Assembly: GCF_001644665.1 (NCBI RefSeq)
Contig: NZ_CP011393.1
Location: 632,001-696,000, forward strand
DNA length: 64,000 nucleotides
Source of the DNA: Fervidobacterium pennivorans
GTDB taxonomy: Bacteria; Thermotogota; Thermotogae; Thermotogales; Fervidobacteriaceae
Reading direction: 5' to 3'
Shown here piece after piece: positions 9,485-20,620 of the stretch; the first letter of the stretch is position 1, and each line of letters begins with the position of its first letter. The position numbers and the translations under genes are program-made. The notes under the pieces are model-generated. The model had not been told where the DNA came from. It saw only the letters and a list, made by a program, of their open reading frames with translations, and searched no databases.

Positions 9485-10153
9485 ATGAAAAGGTTTTTTA
9501 GGATAGCTGGCATTATTATTTTATTGGTTGCCGTTGTAGTAGTTTTGACTTCTCAAACCTCAACAACGGCAACTCAGAAAAAATCTAAGACAGTGCGGGT
9601 TTCAGCAGATTATGTTGAACCAAAAAGTGACGTTATTTACTACAAAGGTCGTGTTTTTGTAAATATCGATGAGGATAAGGTAAGTCTTAGAACAACGGAG
9701 ATGTACGTTAAAAAGGTTGGAGACAAGTGGAAAATCGTAGAAATTCCAACTAAGGTCGAATTCACATTTGATGGTGGTAGCGCCGTTGCCGATAAAATGA
9801 CCTATGACTTAGATAACAGAACGGGTGTTCTGACCAACTCGACAGTCACTATTATTGATACGAAAAGTAATGAGAAAATAATTGTGGTTACGGACAACCT
9901 AAGTTACGACCTTGAAAACGACAAATACAGTGGAACTAAAAAAGGCGGGGTAAGTATTACAAAAGGTGACATAACCGCTGTGGCTGACAGGTTCGAATAT
10001 GACAAAAAGAAAGGAGAAGTTTATCTTTACGGAGCGGTGGTAATTAACGACCCGAAAAAAGGTATTAAGATGACAGCATCAGATGCTGTTATATACACCG
10101 AAAAGAACGACATGAAAGCTAACAATGTTAGCATTGAACTGAAGGTTGATTAA
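9485..10153 (+). CDS. LptA/OstA-like periplasmic protein
   Basis: An N-terminal membrane segment (about residues 5-24) is followed by a beta-rich region with repeated patterns typical of the OstA/LptA fold: VSADYVEPKSDVIYYKGRV, VADKMTYDLDNRTGVL, VTDNLSYDLENDKYSG and AVADRFEYDKKKGEVYLYG. In diderm bacteria LptA-type proteins form a bridge carrying lipopolysaccharide across the periplasm; Thermotogales have an outer sheath but no classical LPS, so the cargo here is unclear. The second ATG (9485) is preferred because GGAGG at 9473-9477 lies almost on top of ATG 9479. Downstream lies miaA after a 64-base gap. Confidence 0.65.
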   Translation: MKRFFRIAGIIILLVAVVVVLTSQTSTTATQKKSKTVRVSADYVEPKSDVIYYKGRVFVNIDEDKVSLRTTEMYVKKVGDKWKIVEIPTKVEFTFDGGSAVADKMTYDLDNRTGVLTNSTVTIIDTKSNEKIIVVTDNLSYDLENDKYSGTKKGGVSITKGDITAVADRFEYDKKKGEVYLYGAVVINDPKKGIKMTASDAVIYTEKNDMKANNVSIELKVD

Positions 10154-10217
10154 ACGTTATTCACCAAACCCAGAATAAGAAAATTTTGAAGACTCTTCAA
10201 AAAGATGGGGGATTAAG

Positions 10218-11126
10218 GTGAAGAGGATAATAATTTCCGGACCAACCGCTTCAGGAAAAACCGAATTTTCGATCCAGCTCGCAGAACACTTACCGATAGA
10301 AGTCATCTCCATGGATTCTAGGCAGATATATAAATACATGGACATTGGAACGGCAAAACCGGATCCATACCAGTTATCGTTAGTAAAGCACCACATGATT
10401 GACATTATCGAACCAAACGAGTATTTTAACGCCTTTCTGTATCAAAAAATGGCAAAGGAGAAGGAAGAAGAGGTTAAAAAAGCTGGTAAAATACCAATAT
10501 ACGTAGGAGGCACAGGTCTATACATAGATGCCTTAGTAAAAGGCTTCTTTGAAGGTGTCTCTCGTGATGAAAACATTAGGAAAGAACTCAGTAAGCTAAA
10601 TGAGCAAGAACCGGGGATTCTAAGAAAGATGCTTGAGGAATTCGACCCAGAAGCTGCAGCCAGAATACATCCACAAGATGTGAAGCGTACGATAAGGGCA
10701 TTAGAGGTATACCTAAAAACAGGTAAAAGAATTTCTGAATTGCAGACCCAAAAAGCAAATTACGATGATTTCATTCTTATTGTTTTGAACCCGAAAAGGG
10801 AAGAACTTTACGAAAGAATAAATCAACGCGCTGAAAAGATGATAGAACACGGACTTATCGATGAAGTAAAGATGCTTGTGGAAAAATACGGTAAGAACCT
10901 TGATGCTTTCAAAACTATAGGTTACAGAGAGATAATCGACTACTTGGATGGAATTTACAGTCTAGAATTGGCTTTGCACTTAATAAAAAGAAATACTCGC
11001 CATTACGCAAGAAGACAGATAATTTACCTTAGAAGGTTTCCAAATGCTGTATGGCTTGAACCTGGTAAACAGGCTTTGGAAACAGTGCTTAAAATCATAC
11101 AAAAAGAAGTCCAATCGATCTTGTGA
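10218..11126 (+). CDS. miaA: tRNA dimethylallyltransferase MiaA
   Basis: MiaA transfers a dimethylallyl group to N6 of A37 in tRNAs reading UNN codons. The 302-residue protein has the P-loop GPTASGKT, the conserved SMDSRQIYKYMDIGTAKP block, HHMIDIIEPNEYFNAF, the VGGTGLYIDAL substrate channel motif, and the C-terminal TRHYARRQIIYLRRF tRNA-binding stretch. Length and all blocks are normal. GTG 10218 follows a G-rich site (GGGGG at 10207-10211). Its stop overlaps the possible upstream frame of dnaX, so miaA and dnaX are likely in one transcript. Confidence 0.96.
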   Translation: MKRIIISGPTASGKTEFSIQLAEHLPIEVISMDSRQIYKYMDIGTAKPDPYQLSLVKHHMIDIIEPNEYFNAFLYQKMAKEKEEEVKKAGKIPIYVGGTGLYIDALVKGFFEGVSRDENIRKELSKLNEQEPGILRKMLEEFDPEAAARIHPQDVKRTIRALEVYLKTGKRISELQTQKANYDDFILIVLNPKREELYERINQRAEKMIEHGLIDEVKMLVEKYGKNLDAFKTIGYREIIDYLDGIYSLELALHLIKRNTRHYARRQIIYLRRFPNAVWLEPGKQALETVLKIIQKEVQSIL

Positions 11127-11167
11127 AATTTACATCAGTATTTCAGCGTTTAGCAGAGGTGGAGCAT

Positions 11168-12763
11168 ATGGAAGCGCTGTATAGAAAATATAGGCCTACA
11201 AGGTTCTCAGAAATAGTGGGACAAGAACATATCAAGAGGTTGTTAAAAAACGCCCTTGAAAAACGAAGAATTAGTCATGCATATATCTTTGCTGGTCCTC
11301 GTGGAACAGGAAAAACAACGACTGCAAGAATTATTGCAAAATCATTAAATTGTGAGAAGAATCAATATGGGGAACCATGCAACGAGTGTGTTTCTTGTAA
11401 AGCAATCGACAGTGGTTCGCATTTAGATGTTATAGAACTTGACGCTGCATCAAACAGAGGAATTGACGAAGTAAGGAGAATTAGAGATGGTGTCAATTTC
11501 ACACCAGTTATGGGGAAATATAAAGTTTATATTATTGACGAGGTTCATATGCTTACGAAAGAAGCATTCAATGCTCTTTTGAAGACCCTTGAAGAACCTC
11601 CCGAACATGTTGTCTTTATCCTAGCCACTACAAACCCTGAAAAGATACCTCCAACTATCATTTCTCGATGCCAGGTTTTGGAATTCCGAAACATATCAAA
11701 CGAAGAAATTAAAAACAGGCTCAGAGAGATTTGTATTAAAGAAGGTTACGACGTGACAGAAGATGCTTTAGAGAAAATAGTGAAAAAGGCCGCAGGTGGG
11801 CTTAGAGATGCACTTTCCATCCTGGAACAAGTAGTGAGGTACTCAGGTGGTGAAGTTACTGCAGAAACTGTGAACGAGGCTTTGGGATTAGTAAGCGAGG
11901 AAACAATCGATAAATTTATCGAGGCTATAATCACTGGGAATTTGGAAAGTATTGAAAGTATTATCGATGAAGTTTACACCGAAAGAGGAGATTTTGATAC
12001 ATTTTTGACACAAGTTATGGAAAAGCTATTGGAAAAGAAAAGCGGTCAAGGTATTAAATTAGCTTCTGAAATTTATAGAATACAAAAAGAGTTAAAACTT
12101 GCCGAAGAAAAACTACTGTTAGCAAAAGTGTTGTTAATTAATTTGGCGTTGCCATCCACTAAAGCAATTGGAACAACAACTTTAGAGATAACCTCGACAG
12201 TTTCAGCAAAAGGTGAAAGAATAACCAGCAACAATCAAGTCACAAATGAGAAGCAAGCGTTAACTCCTACGGAGCACGATAGAAAAGTCGGAGGAAATAA
12301 CCAAGAAAAAGAAGAAGTTATAGAAGTTATGCAACCAAGAGTAGAAATGCCACTTGAGCAATCTGGTGACGTCAAGCAAGAAGAAAATACGAGAGAATCT
12401 CCAAAACTTGTCGAATTTTCAACTTCAGATAAGAAAGATGTAGAACATTCTGCTTCAGAAAACGCCTCTCAACTAAATCAAACATTTGTAACAAAAGAAA
12501 TATTAGAAGAGTTAAAACTCAATGGAGACTTATCCATTTTTGTTGGTTTGTCGCTTGCGACAGTCTATGAACTCGACGATGTTGTAAGAATTGTCTTTGA
12601 CAAATCAAAACAGTTCAGTTATGAGGTAATGAAAGAAAAGAAAGACCAAATAGCTCTACTTTACCAGAAAAAATCAGGCAAGAACAGAGAAGTTGTTGTA
12701 GAGCTTTCGGATGATGAGCACGACCCTGTTTTGGAGAAGTTAAAGATTCTGCTCACGGACTAA
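11168..12763 (+). CDS. dnaX: DNA polymerase III subunit gamma/tau DnaX
   Basis: DnaX is the clamp-loader ATPase that holds the replicative polymerase together. The N terminus begins MEALYRKYRP, followed by Walker A GPRGTGKTT, a zinc module with cysteines in CEKNQYGEPCNECVSC, Walker B in IIDEVHMLTKEAFNALL, and the SRC sensor motif in TIISRCQVLEF. Beyond residue ~360 the sequence is a low-complexity acidic linker and a C-terminal domain, so this is a tau-like full-length form of 531 residues. The start at 11168 fits GAGGTGGAG at 11156-11164; an upstream in-frame GTG at 11123 lacks a site. I saw no convincing programmed frameshift signal for a gamma form. Confidence 0.95.
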   Translation: MEALYRKYRPTRFSEIVGQEHIKRLLKNALEKRRISHAYIFAGPRGTGKTTTARIIAKSLNCEKNQYGEPCNECVSCKAIDSGSHLDVIELDAASNRGIDEVRRIRDGVNFTPVMGKYKVYIIDEVHMLTKEAFNALLKTLEEPPEHVVFILATTNPEKIPPTIISRCQVLEFRNISNEEIKNRLREICIKEGYDVTEDALEKIVKKAAGGLRDALSILEQVVRYSGGEVTAETVNEALGLVSEETIDKFIEAIITGNLESIESIIDEVYTERGDFDTFLTQVMEKLLEKKSGQGIKLASEIYRIQKELKLAEEKLLLAKVLLINLALPSTKAIGTTTLEITSTVSAKGERITSNNQVTNEKQALTPTEHDRKVGGNNQEKEEVIEVMQPRVEMPLEQSGDVKQEENTRESPKLVEFSTSDKKDVEHSASENASQLNQTFVTKEILEELKLNGDLSIFVGLSLATVYELDDVVRIVFDKSKQFSYEVMKEKKDQIALLYQKKSGKNREVVVELSDDEHDPVLEKLKILLTD

Positions 12764-12789
12764 ATTAAAAGAAAGGATGTGAGCATCAC

Positions 12790-13847
12790 ATGGTTGATAT
12801 CTATGAAATCATAAGTAAAGCAAAAAATGCAAGGGCTACCGATGTTCATATATCTGTGGGAAATCCTCCGATAATTCGTGTGGACGGTTATCTAACAAAA
12901 ATGCAAGGTTATCCAACACTTTCTTATGGTGAGGTAAAGGAAATTGTAACTCGACTTTTGGAAGAACATGACATCATGAGTCATAATAAAGAAGTAGACT
13001 TTTCTTTCGGATTCGAAGATGTTAGGATTAGGGCAAATCTCTACTACGAACGTGGTAACCCTGCACTTGCCTTAAGAATTATTACCAAACGTATAAGAAC
13101 TTTCGAAGAACTCGGGCTGCCAACAACAATTCGAGATTTTTGTGACAGGGATACAGGGTTAATTATTATAACAGGTCCTACGGGTAGTGGTAAATCAACG
13201 ACCCTTGCAGCCATGGTTGATTACATTAACTCTAAATACGCTTACCACATTATTACAATAGAAGACCCCATAGAATACGTTTTCGAAAACAAGAACTCAT
13301 TGATCCATCAACGCGAAGTTGGAAGGGACACGGAGTCATTTGCAGATGGTCTCAAATACGCTCTCAGACAGGACCCTGATATAATTCTCGTTGGTGAAAT
13401 GAGGGATTTAGAGACGATATCATTAGCTTTAACTGCTGCCGAAACGGGACATCTTGTGCTTGGAACTCTTCACACAAATTCCGCCGCAACAGCTCCTGAG
13501 AGAATCGTTGATGTTTTTCCTGCACATCAGCAAAAACAAGTTTCTCTGCAACTTGCCAACACACTGGTTGGCGTTATCTATCAAAGACTTGTCCCAAAGA
13601 AAACGATAGGAATGATGCCAATTGCCGAAATTCTTGTAGCTAACGCTGCTGTAAAAAATCTCATAAGAGAGGGAAAGATACACCAAATAGAAAGTATCAT
13701 GCAAACTGCTCAAAAGCTTGGTAACGTGCTTTTTGACGACGCTTTACTAAAAGCATATTTCACTGGAGAAATAACGAAAGAAACAGTAATCGGTTTTGCT
13801 CGCAATCCAGAGGAGGTGGCTAAAAAGATAGGATGGACAGGAATTTA

Positions 13848-13848
<1 letters not shown>
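12790..13848 (+). CDS. pilT: Type IV pilus retraction ATPase PilT
   Basis: PilT is the hexameric cytoplasmic ATPase that depolymerises type IV pili for twitching motility and DNA uptake. The 352-residue protein has Walker [11 protein letters not shown], the Asp box TIEDPIEYV, Walker [11 protein letters not shown], and the His box [11 protein letters not shown]. The C-terminal [10 protein letters not shown] resembles the AIRNLIRE motif that separates PilT from PilB. Length is typical. The stop TAA overlaps the start of prfA in the sequence TAATG, giving tight translational coupling. No other pilus genes are adjacent, apart from a small pilin-like protein far away at 45511. Confidence 0.94.
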
Positions 13849-15523
<1,675 letters not shown>

Positions 15524-15577
15524 CGGTTTTTTATCATGGGTTAATGATTTTTTTGATTTTTAGGAGGTGGCTAATAA

Positions 15578-16846
15578 TTGAGCGAAGGTATCAGCATGAA
15601 ACAACTTGAAGAAATGACAATGAAAGAATTGTATGAGCTAGCGAGAAAATACGACATTCCAAGATATACTAGTATGAGGAAACAGGATTTAATATTCGAA
15701 ATTCTCGAAGCGAAAGCAAAAGCTGAAGGATACTTTTTTGGAGAAGGTGTACTTGAAATAGCCCCGGATGGCTATGGCTTTTTGAGAAGTTTGGAAACGA
15801 TGCTTTCAGGACCAAAAGACATATATGTTTCACAGTCGCAAATTCGAAAATTTAATCTGAATACCGGAGACATTGTTTCTGGTGTTATCCGTCCTCCAAA
15901 AGAGGGTGAACGTTTCAACGCAATGATTAAGATTGAAGCAATAAATTATAAACCACCAGAATTTGCCAACGAACGTGTCAATTTTGAAAACCTTACTCCA
16001 GATTATCCAAAAGAGCGATATATACTTGAAACCAAACCTGACGTTTTCTCTACAAGGCTTATAGATTTATTTGCTCCAATAGGAAAAGGGCAACGAGGTA
16101 TGATTGTTGCACCACCAAAAGCTGGGAAAACAACAATCCTTAAAGAGATTGCGAATGGAATTGCGGAAAATCATCCGGATACATTCAGAATAGTTTTGCT
16201 AATTGATGAAAGACCGGAAGAGGTAACCGATATTAAAGAATCTGTTGATGCAAAAGTAATTGCCGCTCCCTTTGATATGCCATCTGAAAAGCAAATAAAA
16301 ATAGCTGAATTAACATTGGAAATGTGTAAGCGACTTGTGGAGTACGGCAATCACGTTGTTGTGCTTTTGGATAGTTTGACAAGGCTTGCAAGAGTCTACA
16401 ATGTAACGGTACCACCGAGTGGGAAATTATTAACTGGTGGTGTTGACCCTGCTGCGCTTCATAAACCTAAGCAATTCTTCGGAGCTGCCCGTAACACTCG
16501 TGAGGGTGGAAGTTTGACCATAATAGCAACCGCACTTGTTGAAACCGGTTCAAAAATGGACGAAGTAATATTCGAAGAATTCAAAGGAACAGGTAACATG
16601 GAGCTGGTTTTGTCAAGACAACTTGCAAACAAAAGGATATTCCCAGCAATTAACATTACACTTTCTGGAACTAGAAGAGAGGAACTGCTCATTGAGCAGT
16701 CCAACCTTAAGAAAATCTGGTTATTGAGACGTATGCTTGATTCCATGAGCGAAGAAGAAGGTCTGAAATTACTTCTAAACAAGCTTAAAGATACGAAAAC
16801 AAATGCAGAATTCTTAGCACTCATAGATGCTCAAAAAAATGTTTAG
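15578..16846 (+). CDS. rho: Transcription termination factor Rho (intact copy)
   Basis: Rho is a hexameric RNA helicase that ends transcription at untranslated C-rich RNA. The 422-residue protein has the N-terminal helix bundle (MTMKELYELARKYDIP), the cold-shock-like primary RNA-binding domain, Walker A in APPKAGKTT, Walker B in [12 protein letters not shown], and the Q/R-loop region [23 protein letters not shown] 15578 follows AGGAGGTGG at 15562-15570 with normal spacing. A second, 5'-truncated and closely similar rho lies at 48101-48910 beside an IS110 element; this copy is the complete one. Confidence 0.96.
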   Translation: MSEGISMKQLEEMTMKELYELARKYDIPRYTSMRKQDLIFEILEAKAKAEGYFFGEGVLEIAPDGYGFLRSLETMLSGPKDIYVSQSQIRKFNLNTGDIVSGVIRPPKEGERFNAMIKIEAINYKPPEFANERVNFENLTPDYPKERYILETKPDVFSTRLIDLFAPIGKGQRGMIVAPPKAGKTTILKEIANGIAENHPDTFRIVLLIDERPEEVTDIKESVDAKVIAAPFDMPSEKQIKIAELTLEMCKRLVEYGNHVVVLLDSLTRLARVYNVTVPPSGKLLTGGVDPAALHKPKQFFGAARNTREGGSLTIIATALVETGSKMDEVIFEEFKGTGNMELVLSRQLANKRIFPAINITLSGTRREELLIEQSNLKKIWLLRRMLDSMSEEEGLKLLLNKLKDTKTNAEFLALIDAQKNV

Positions 16847-16875
16847 ATTTATTGAGCGGTGTGAGAGGTGCATTT

Positions 16876-18045
16876 ATGTCTTCTGAACGCTCCTACTTAC
16901 TGTGGGAACAACCCAATGGAAGATTTTTGGTTTTTCTAATCACATTTGTGATATTTTTAAGTCATGTGACCTTACTGTTAGCAGTTTCACAGAAGGCAAT
17001 AGAATATTACTCTGCTGCGGAACTTTCCTATAAATCCGGGGACTATTCGACTGCTTTGAAAAATTACGAGTTAGCGCTCTCGACCGATCCTACAATAGAA
17101 GGATACGATTCTCAGATAAAGTTTAAAATGGGTATATCTGCCTATATGGTGGGTGACTACGACAAAGCAAGAAGTTATCTTGCCGGTTACAACAATGAAT
17201 TTGTCAGAGCCCTGCTTGATTCTATAAGCCAGCGAAAAGCTCAGGATGAATGGAAAAAATGGATTTCAACCTACAGACCAACAACTGTAGAAGAAGCTAC
17301 ACAAGTAGCTTCTCAAGTGGAGAAAAAATCTAAAAGTAACTTTTTACCTATTTTTCTCATCTTTGTGATAACATTTGCTGTTCTTTTGATTGCAGAGTTT
17401 AGAATTTACAAAGCTAGAAGGATGGTAATTGAGCTTCCTAAAAAACCTGCCGAAGCCACCTTGCCACCCTCGACCGTTGGTCAAAATGTTTCTGAAAGTT
17501 TTGTAGAGCCTTCTGAAAAATTGTTTTCTGAGGAGTTCGAACTTATACCAAAAGAAGCAAGAATTGTTGATTTTGAACAACTATTGCAAAGTGAAATTGA
17601 TGTTTTCAAAGATATCTTCGAACAAATACCTCAAAAAGAGGAAACAAAGCAAAAACCAACAGAAGCTAAAGGTGCAGAAGAAATTGAAAAGGAACGTCTC
17701 GCTGAAGCAGCCGATAAAGCGGTTGAAAGAGAGAAAATCGTTGAGGAAATACTGGGTGAAACTAAGGAACTAATCGAGGATTTGGGGAAAGAAATCGTTG
17801 AACAACCTCAAGAAGAGGTACCTCAAACAGAACAAATAGAAATAGAAAGCATTGAAGCAGAACTTTTGAGTAAATTAAGGACTCAAAGAGATAGCTGGGC
17901 TGAAGAGAGCCAGCCCTCAGCCGAATTCTACGAGGAGATACAAAAAGATTTCTCAGAATATGACACTTTGGAAAAAATAACAGAAGAAGAAACTAAAATA
18001 TTAGTTGAAAAACTCATTAAACTTAGGCAGGGGGAGAATAATTGA
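16876..18045 (+). CDS. Membrane-anchored TPR protein with acidic C-terminal tail
   Basis: The protein has a membrane segment near residues 14-38, a short extracytoplasmic TPR-like region with AIEYYSAAELSYKSGDYSTALKN-type helices (only a fragment is quoted), a second membrane segment near 150-170, and a long cytoplasmic tail very rich in Glu and Lys. I do not recognise a named family. TPR repeats usually bind proteins. ATG 16876 is preferred to the TTG at 16852 because AGAGG at 16864-16868 is well placed. The stop overlaps the start of the next permease gene by four bases, so this is probably a single operon with the two permeases. Confidence 0.65.
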   Translation: MSSERSYLLWEQPNGRFLVFLITFVIFLSHVTLLLAVSQKAIEYYSAAELSYKSGDYSTALKNYELALSTDPTIEGYDSQIKFKMGISAYMVGDYDKARSYLAGYNNEFVRALLDSISQRKAQDEWKKWISTYRPTTVEEATQVASQVEKKSKSNFLPIFLIFVITFAVLLIAEFRIYKARRMVIELPKKPAEATLPPSTVGQNVSESFVEPSEKLFSEEFELIPKEARIVDFEQLLQSEIDVFKDIFEQIPQKEETKQKPTEAKGAEEIEKERLAEAADKAVEREKIVEEILGETKELIEDLGKEIVEQPQEEVPQTEQIEIESIEAELLSKLRTQRDSWAEESQPSAEFYEEIQKDFSEYDTLEKITEEETKILVEKLIKLRQGENN

Positions 18046-19289
18046 TTGGAATAGTTTTGCTTTTGTATGCAGTAGCTTACGCTTACATAATTTTTTTGCC
18101 TCAAATTTCTTCTGTAACAACGTTTTTGTTCGGCTTAACGTCTGTCTTAGTTATTGGTAACTTTGACTTTTCACGGTTATCCTTAATCATCGATTTTAAC
18201 ACTTTGTTTATTCTTCTTGGAATGATGACATTGATTTCCATTTTAAAGGGAAACGGTGTTTTTGTTGAAATCTCCAAAATAATCCTAAAAGCCAGTAGAG
18301 GAAGGGTTTACGTAGCTATATTCTTCATATACATCGCTATATTCTTCCTCTCGAGTTTCTTGGATAATGTCACTACTATTTTGATTTTCATACCGATACT
18401 TTTCTATATTTCCGACGCGCTTCAAATAGATTCTAAATTGCTCCTTATAAATGCTGTGCTTTTTTCCAACCTAGGTGGAATGACAACAGCCATAGGCGAC
18501 CCTCCAAACATAATTATTTACAGCGTGTCCCGTTTAAGTTTCATATCTTTTATAACCCATCTAATGCCTGTTGGTATAGCACTGCTGCTTGTACAATTTA
18601 TATTCTTAGGGAGAAAACTCCGTGCAGAAGCTGTAAATACGATATTCCAATCAAGTGTGGAGAACGATACTTCTCAAAACCGTAAATGGCAGTATTATCT
18701 ACTTGCATTTGTTTTTATTGTTACTTTGATGGTCTTTCACGAAGAACTTGGTATTGAGCTTGGAACAATAACAATGCTAGGAGCGATGAGCGTTTTGTTT
18801 GTTGAAGGGAAAAGTTTTCAGTCGGTTGTAGATGAAATTGACTGGGACACATTAATACTCATATCAGGTTTGTACCTTTTGAATTTTTCAATAGAGCACC
18901 TTAATTTTTATAGACCTTTTGTCTCTGTACTTTCCAAAATAAACAGCCCGTATTTGCTTGTTTTGTCTGTTCTGTGGTCTTCAATTTTCTTGACAGGATT
19001 TCTAAGCGCCCTACCAGTTACCCTAATGTATTTGGTCATCATTAAAAAATTAGTCCTTATGGGAGCACCCAATACACTGTACTGGGCCCTTGCCATTGGA
19101 GTTGGCATCGGGGGGAACTTGACCCCGATAGCATCTATGTGTAATATCGTTGGTAACAACCTTTTCAAGAATTTAAAAAACGAACGATTAACGTTTCTTC
19201 AGTTCACAAAGAATATGTTGAAGCCGGTTTTGCTTAGTGGTATAATCTCAAGTGTGTTTTTGTTAGTGTTTTCATTCACTGGGTTTTAA
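18042..19289 (+). CDS. ArsB/NhaD-type anion or sodium permease, copy 1
   Basis: The 415-residue integral membrane protein has about ten or eleven hydrophobic segments and the twin signatures of the ion transporter superfamily (ArsB/NhaD/CitMHS): DNVTTILIFIPIL and GDPPNIII in the first half, GGNLTPIASMCNIVG in the second half. Relatives exchange sodium for protons or move arsenite, citrate or silicon across the inner membrane. TTG 18042 follows GGGGGAG and overlaps the previous stop. A paralogue follows after a 26-base gap. Substrate cannot be assigned from sequence; no arsenic genes lie nearby. Confidence 0.82.
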   Translation: MIGIVLLLYAVAYAYIIFLPQISSVTTFLFGLTSVLVIGNFDFSRLSLIIDFNTLFILLGMMTLISILKGNGVFVEISKIILKASRGRVYVAIFFIYIAIFFLSSFLDNVTTILIFIPILFYISDALQIDSKLLLINAVLFSNLGGMTTAIGDPPNIIIYSVSRLSFISFITHLMPVGIALLLVQFIFLGRKLRAEAVNTIFQSSVENDTSQNRKWQYYLLAFVFIVTLMVFHEELGIELGTITMLGAMSVLFVEGKSFQSVVDEIDWDTLILISGLYLLNFSIEHLNFYRPFVSVLSKINSPYLLVLSVLWSSIFLTGFLSALPVTLMYLVIIKKLVLMGAPNTLYWALAIGVGIGGNLTPIASMCNIVGNNLFKNLKNERLTFLQFTKNMLKPVLLSGIISSVFLLVFSFTGF

Positions 19290-19315
19290 AGTAGCATTTT
19301 TAGGAGGTGACGCAG

Positions 19316-20599
19316 TTGAAATTAGTAGTAGCCTTGACGTTTTCGTTAGTTTTGTACTTTGTTGTTACTGGAAAACTCAACAAAACCATTGCCGCTATGG
19401 TTGGAGGATTAACATTATTAGCTATAAGAGTTTTTCCTGACCCGTATGAAGGTTTAAAAGAATCTATAGATATCAACACCTTACTCTTCCTCATTGGCAT
19501 GATGATATTTGTACGCGTAATGGAAACCTCGGGAATATTTGAATACATAGCTATTAAGACTGTCAAAATTGCTGGCACAAGCTTACCAAAATTGTTCTTT
19601 GCCTTAACTTTTGTTGTTGGTTTTGTCTCGGCTTTTATCGATAACGTAACAACGATTTTAATATTCGTTCCTGTTACATTTGCAATCAGTGATATTTTAA
19701 ACATAGACCCTGTTCCTTTTGTTCTTGGAGAGATATTCGCTTCTAACATTGGTGGTACAATGACCCCAATAGGAGACCCACCGAACATATTAATTACTTC
19801 CGCAGCTAAGATTCCATTCATTGAGTTCATAAAATATATGGTTCCAGTGAATTTAATTATACTGTTTTTAGCCGATGTTTCATTGCTCGTTATTTTCAAA
19901 AAGGAATTCAGCAGGCAATTTTCAAGAGATTTTCTGGAAGCGTTTGATGAAGCAAAGGTTGTTAAAAGCAGAAAACGGTTTGTATTAGCATCCGGATTCA
20001 TGTTTTTCATAATCTTTTTGTTTTTGCTGCAAAAACCTTTGAAGCTTGAAAGTTCCATTATAGGTTTGATTGCTGGCTTTTTCGGTTTGCTAATATTTGA
20101 ACCTCAAGAGATTACACCATTTTTGGAAAAGGTGGAGTGGGAAGTCATATTCTTTTTCTTAGGTCTCTTCATAATAACGGGTGCTATGGAAAAAGTTGGG
20201 ATAATGAAAGACATAGCAAATTTTCTTGTTAAAATAGCATCAGGTTCCGCGGTTACCTTAGTTTCCGTCATAGTGTGGGCATCTGGTATTGTTTCCGGAT
20301 TTGTAGACAACATACCATTTGCAGCAACAATGATTCCAGTGATAAAAGGCTTACCAACAATTAGTCCCCAATTTTCTAACATAACGCCGCTTTGGTACGC
20401 ACTGTCTTTGGGAGTTTGTCTAGGTGGTAATCTCACGCCTGTTGGCGCATCGGCAAATGTTGTTGGACTCACACTCCTGAAAAAGTACAAAGGAAAAGAG
20501 ATAGCGTTTCGCAGTTTTATTAAATATTCTTTTGCTGTTGTTACCATAAGTTTGGTAGTGTCAAATGTTTTTTCACTAATACTCCTCAAAATTCTTTAA
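19316..20599 (+). CDS. ArsB/NhaD-type anion or sodium permease, copy 2
   Basis: This paralogue of the preceding gene is 427 residues with the same inverted-repeat fold and landmarks: DNVTTILIFVPVTF, GDPPNILITS and GGNLTPVGASANVVG. The last motif is closer to the family consensus than in copy 1 (IASMCN). TTG 19316 is chosen because AGGAGGTGA at 19302-19310 overlaps the alternative GTG at 19307. The tandem arrangement could reflect a duplication with later change of substrate, or two subunits acting together. Function as a sodium/proton antiporter or an anion exporter remains open. Confidence 0.82.
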   Translation: MKLVVALTFSLVLYFVVTGKLNKTIAAMVGGLTLLAIRVFPDPYEGLKESIDINTLLFLIGMMIFVRVMETSGIFEYIAIKTVKIAGTSLPKLFFALTFVVGFVSAFIDNVTTILIFVPVTFAISDILNIDPVPFVLGEIFASNIGGTMTPIGDPPNILITSAAKIPFIEFIKYMVPVNLIILFLADVSLLVIFKKEFSRQFSRDFLEAFDEAKVVKSRKRFVLASGFMFFIIFLFLLQKPLKLESSIIGLIAGFFGLLIFEPQEITPFLEKVEWEVIFFFLGLFIITGAMEKVGIMKDIANFLVKIASGSAVTLVSVIVWASGIVSGFVDNIPFAATMIPVIKGLPTISPQFSNITPLWYALSLGVCLGGNLTPVGASANVVGLTLLKKYKGKEIAFRSFIKYSFAVVTISLVVSNVFSLILLKIL

Positions 20600-20620
20600 A
20601 AACATATTTTGGATATTGGA

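Noticed and set aside
11123-12763. Programmed frameshift in dnaX to make gamma
   Set aside because: I saw only ordinary A runs and no slippery heptamer with a following stem at the usual place, so no claim is made.
19300-20058. A 252-codon minus-strand frame opposite the second permease
   Set aside because: It mirrors a strong plus-strand membrane gene, has no ribosome site and shows low-complexity composition expected of an antisense shadow.
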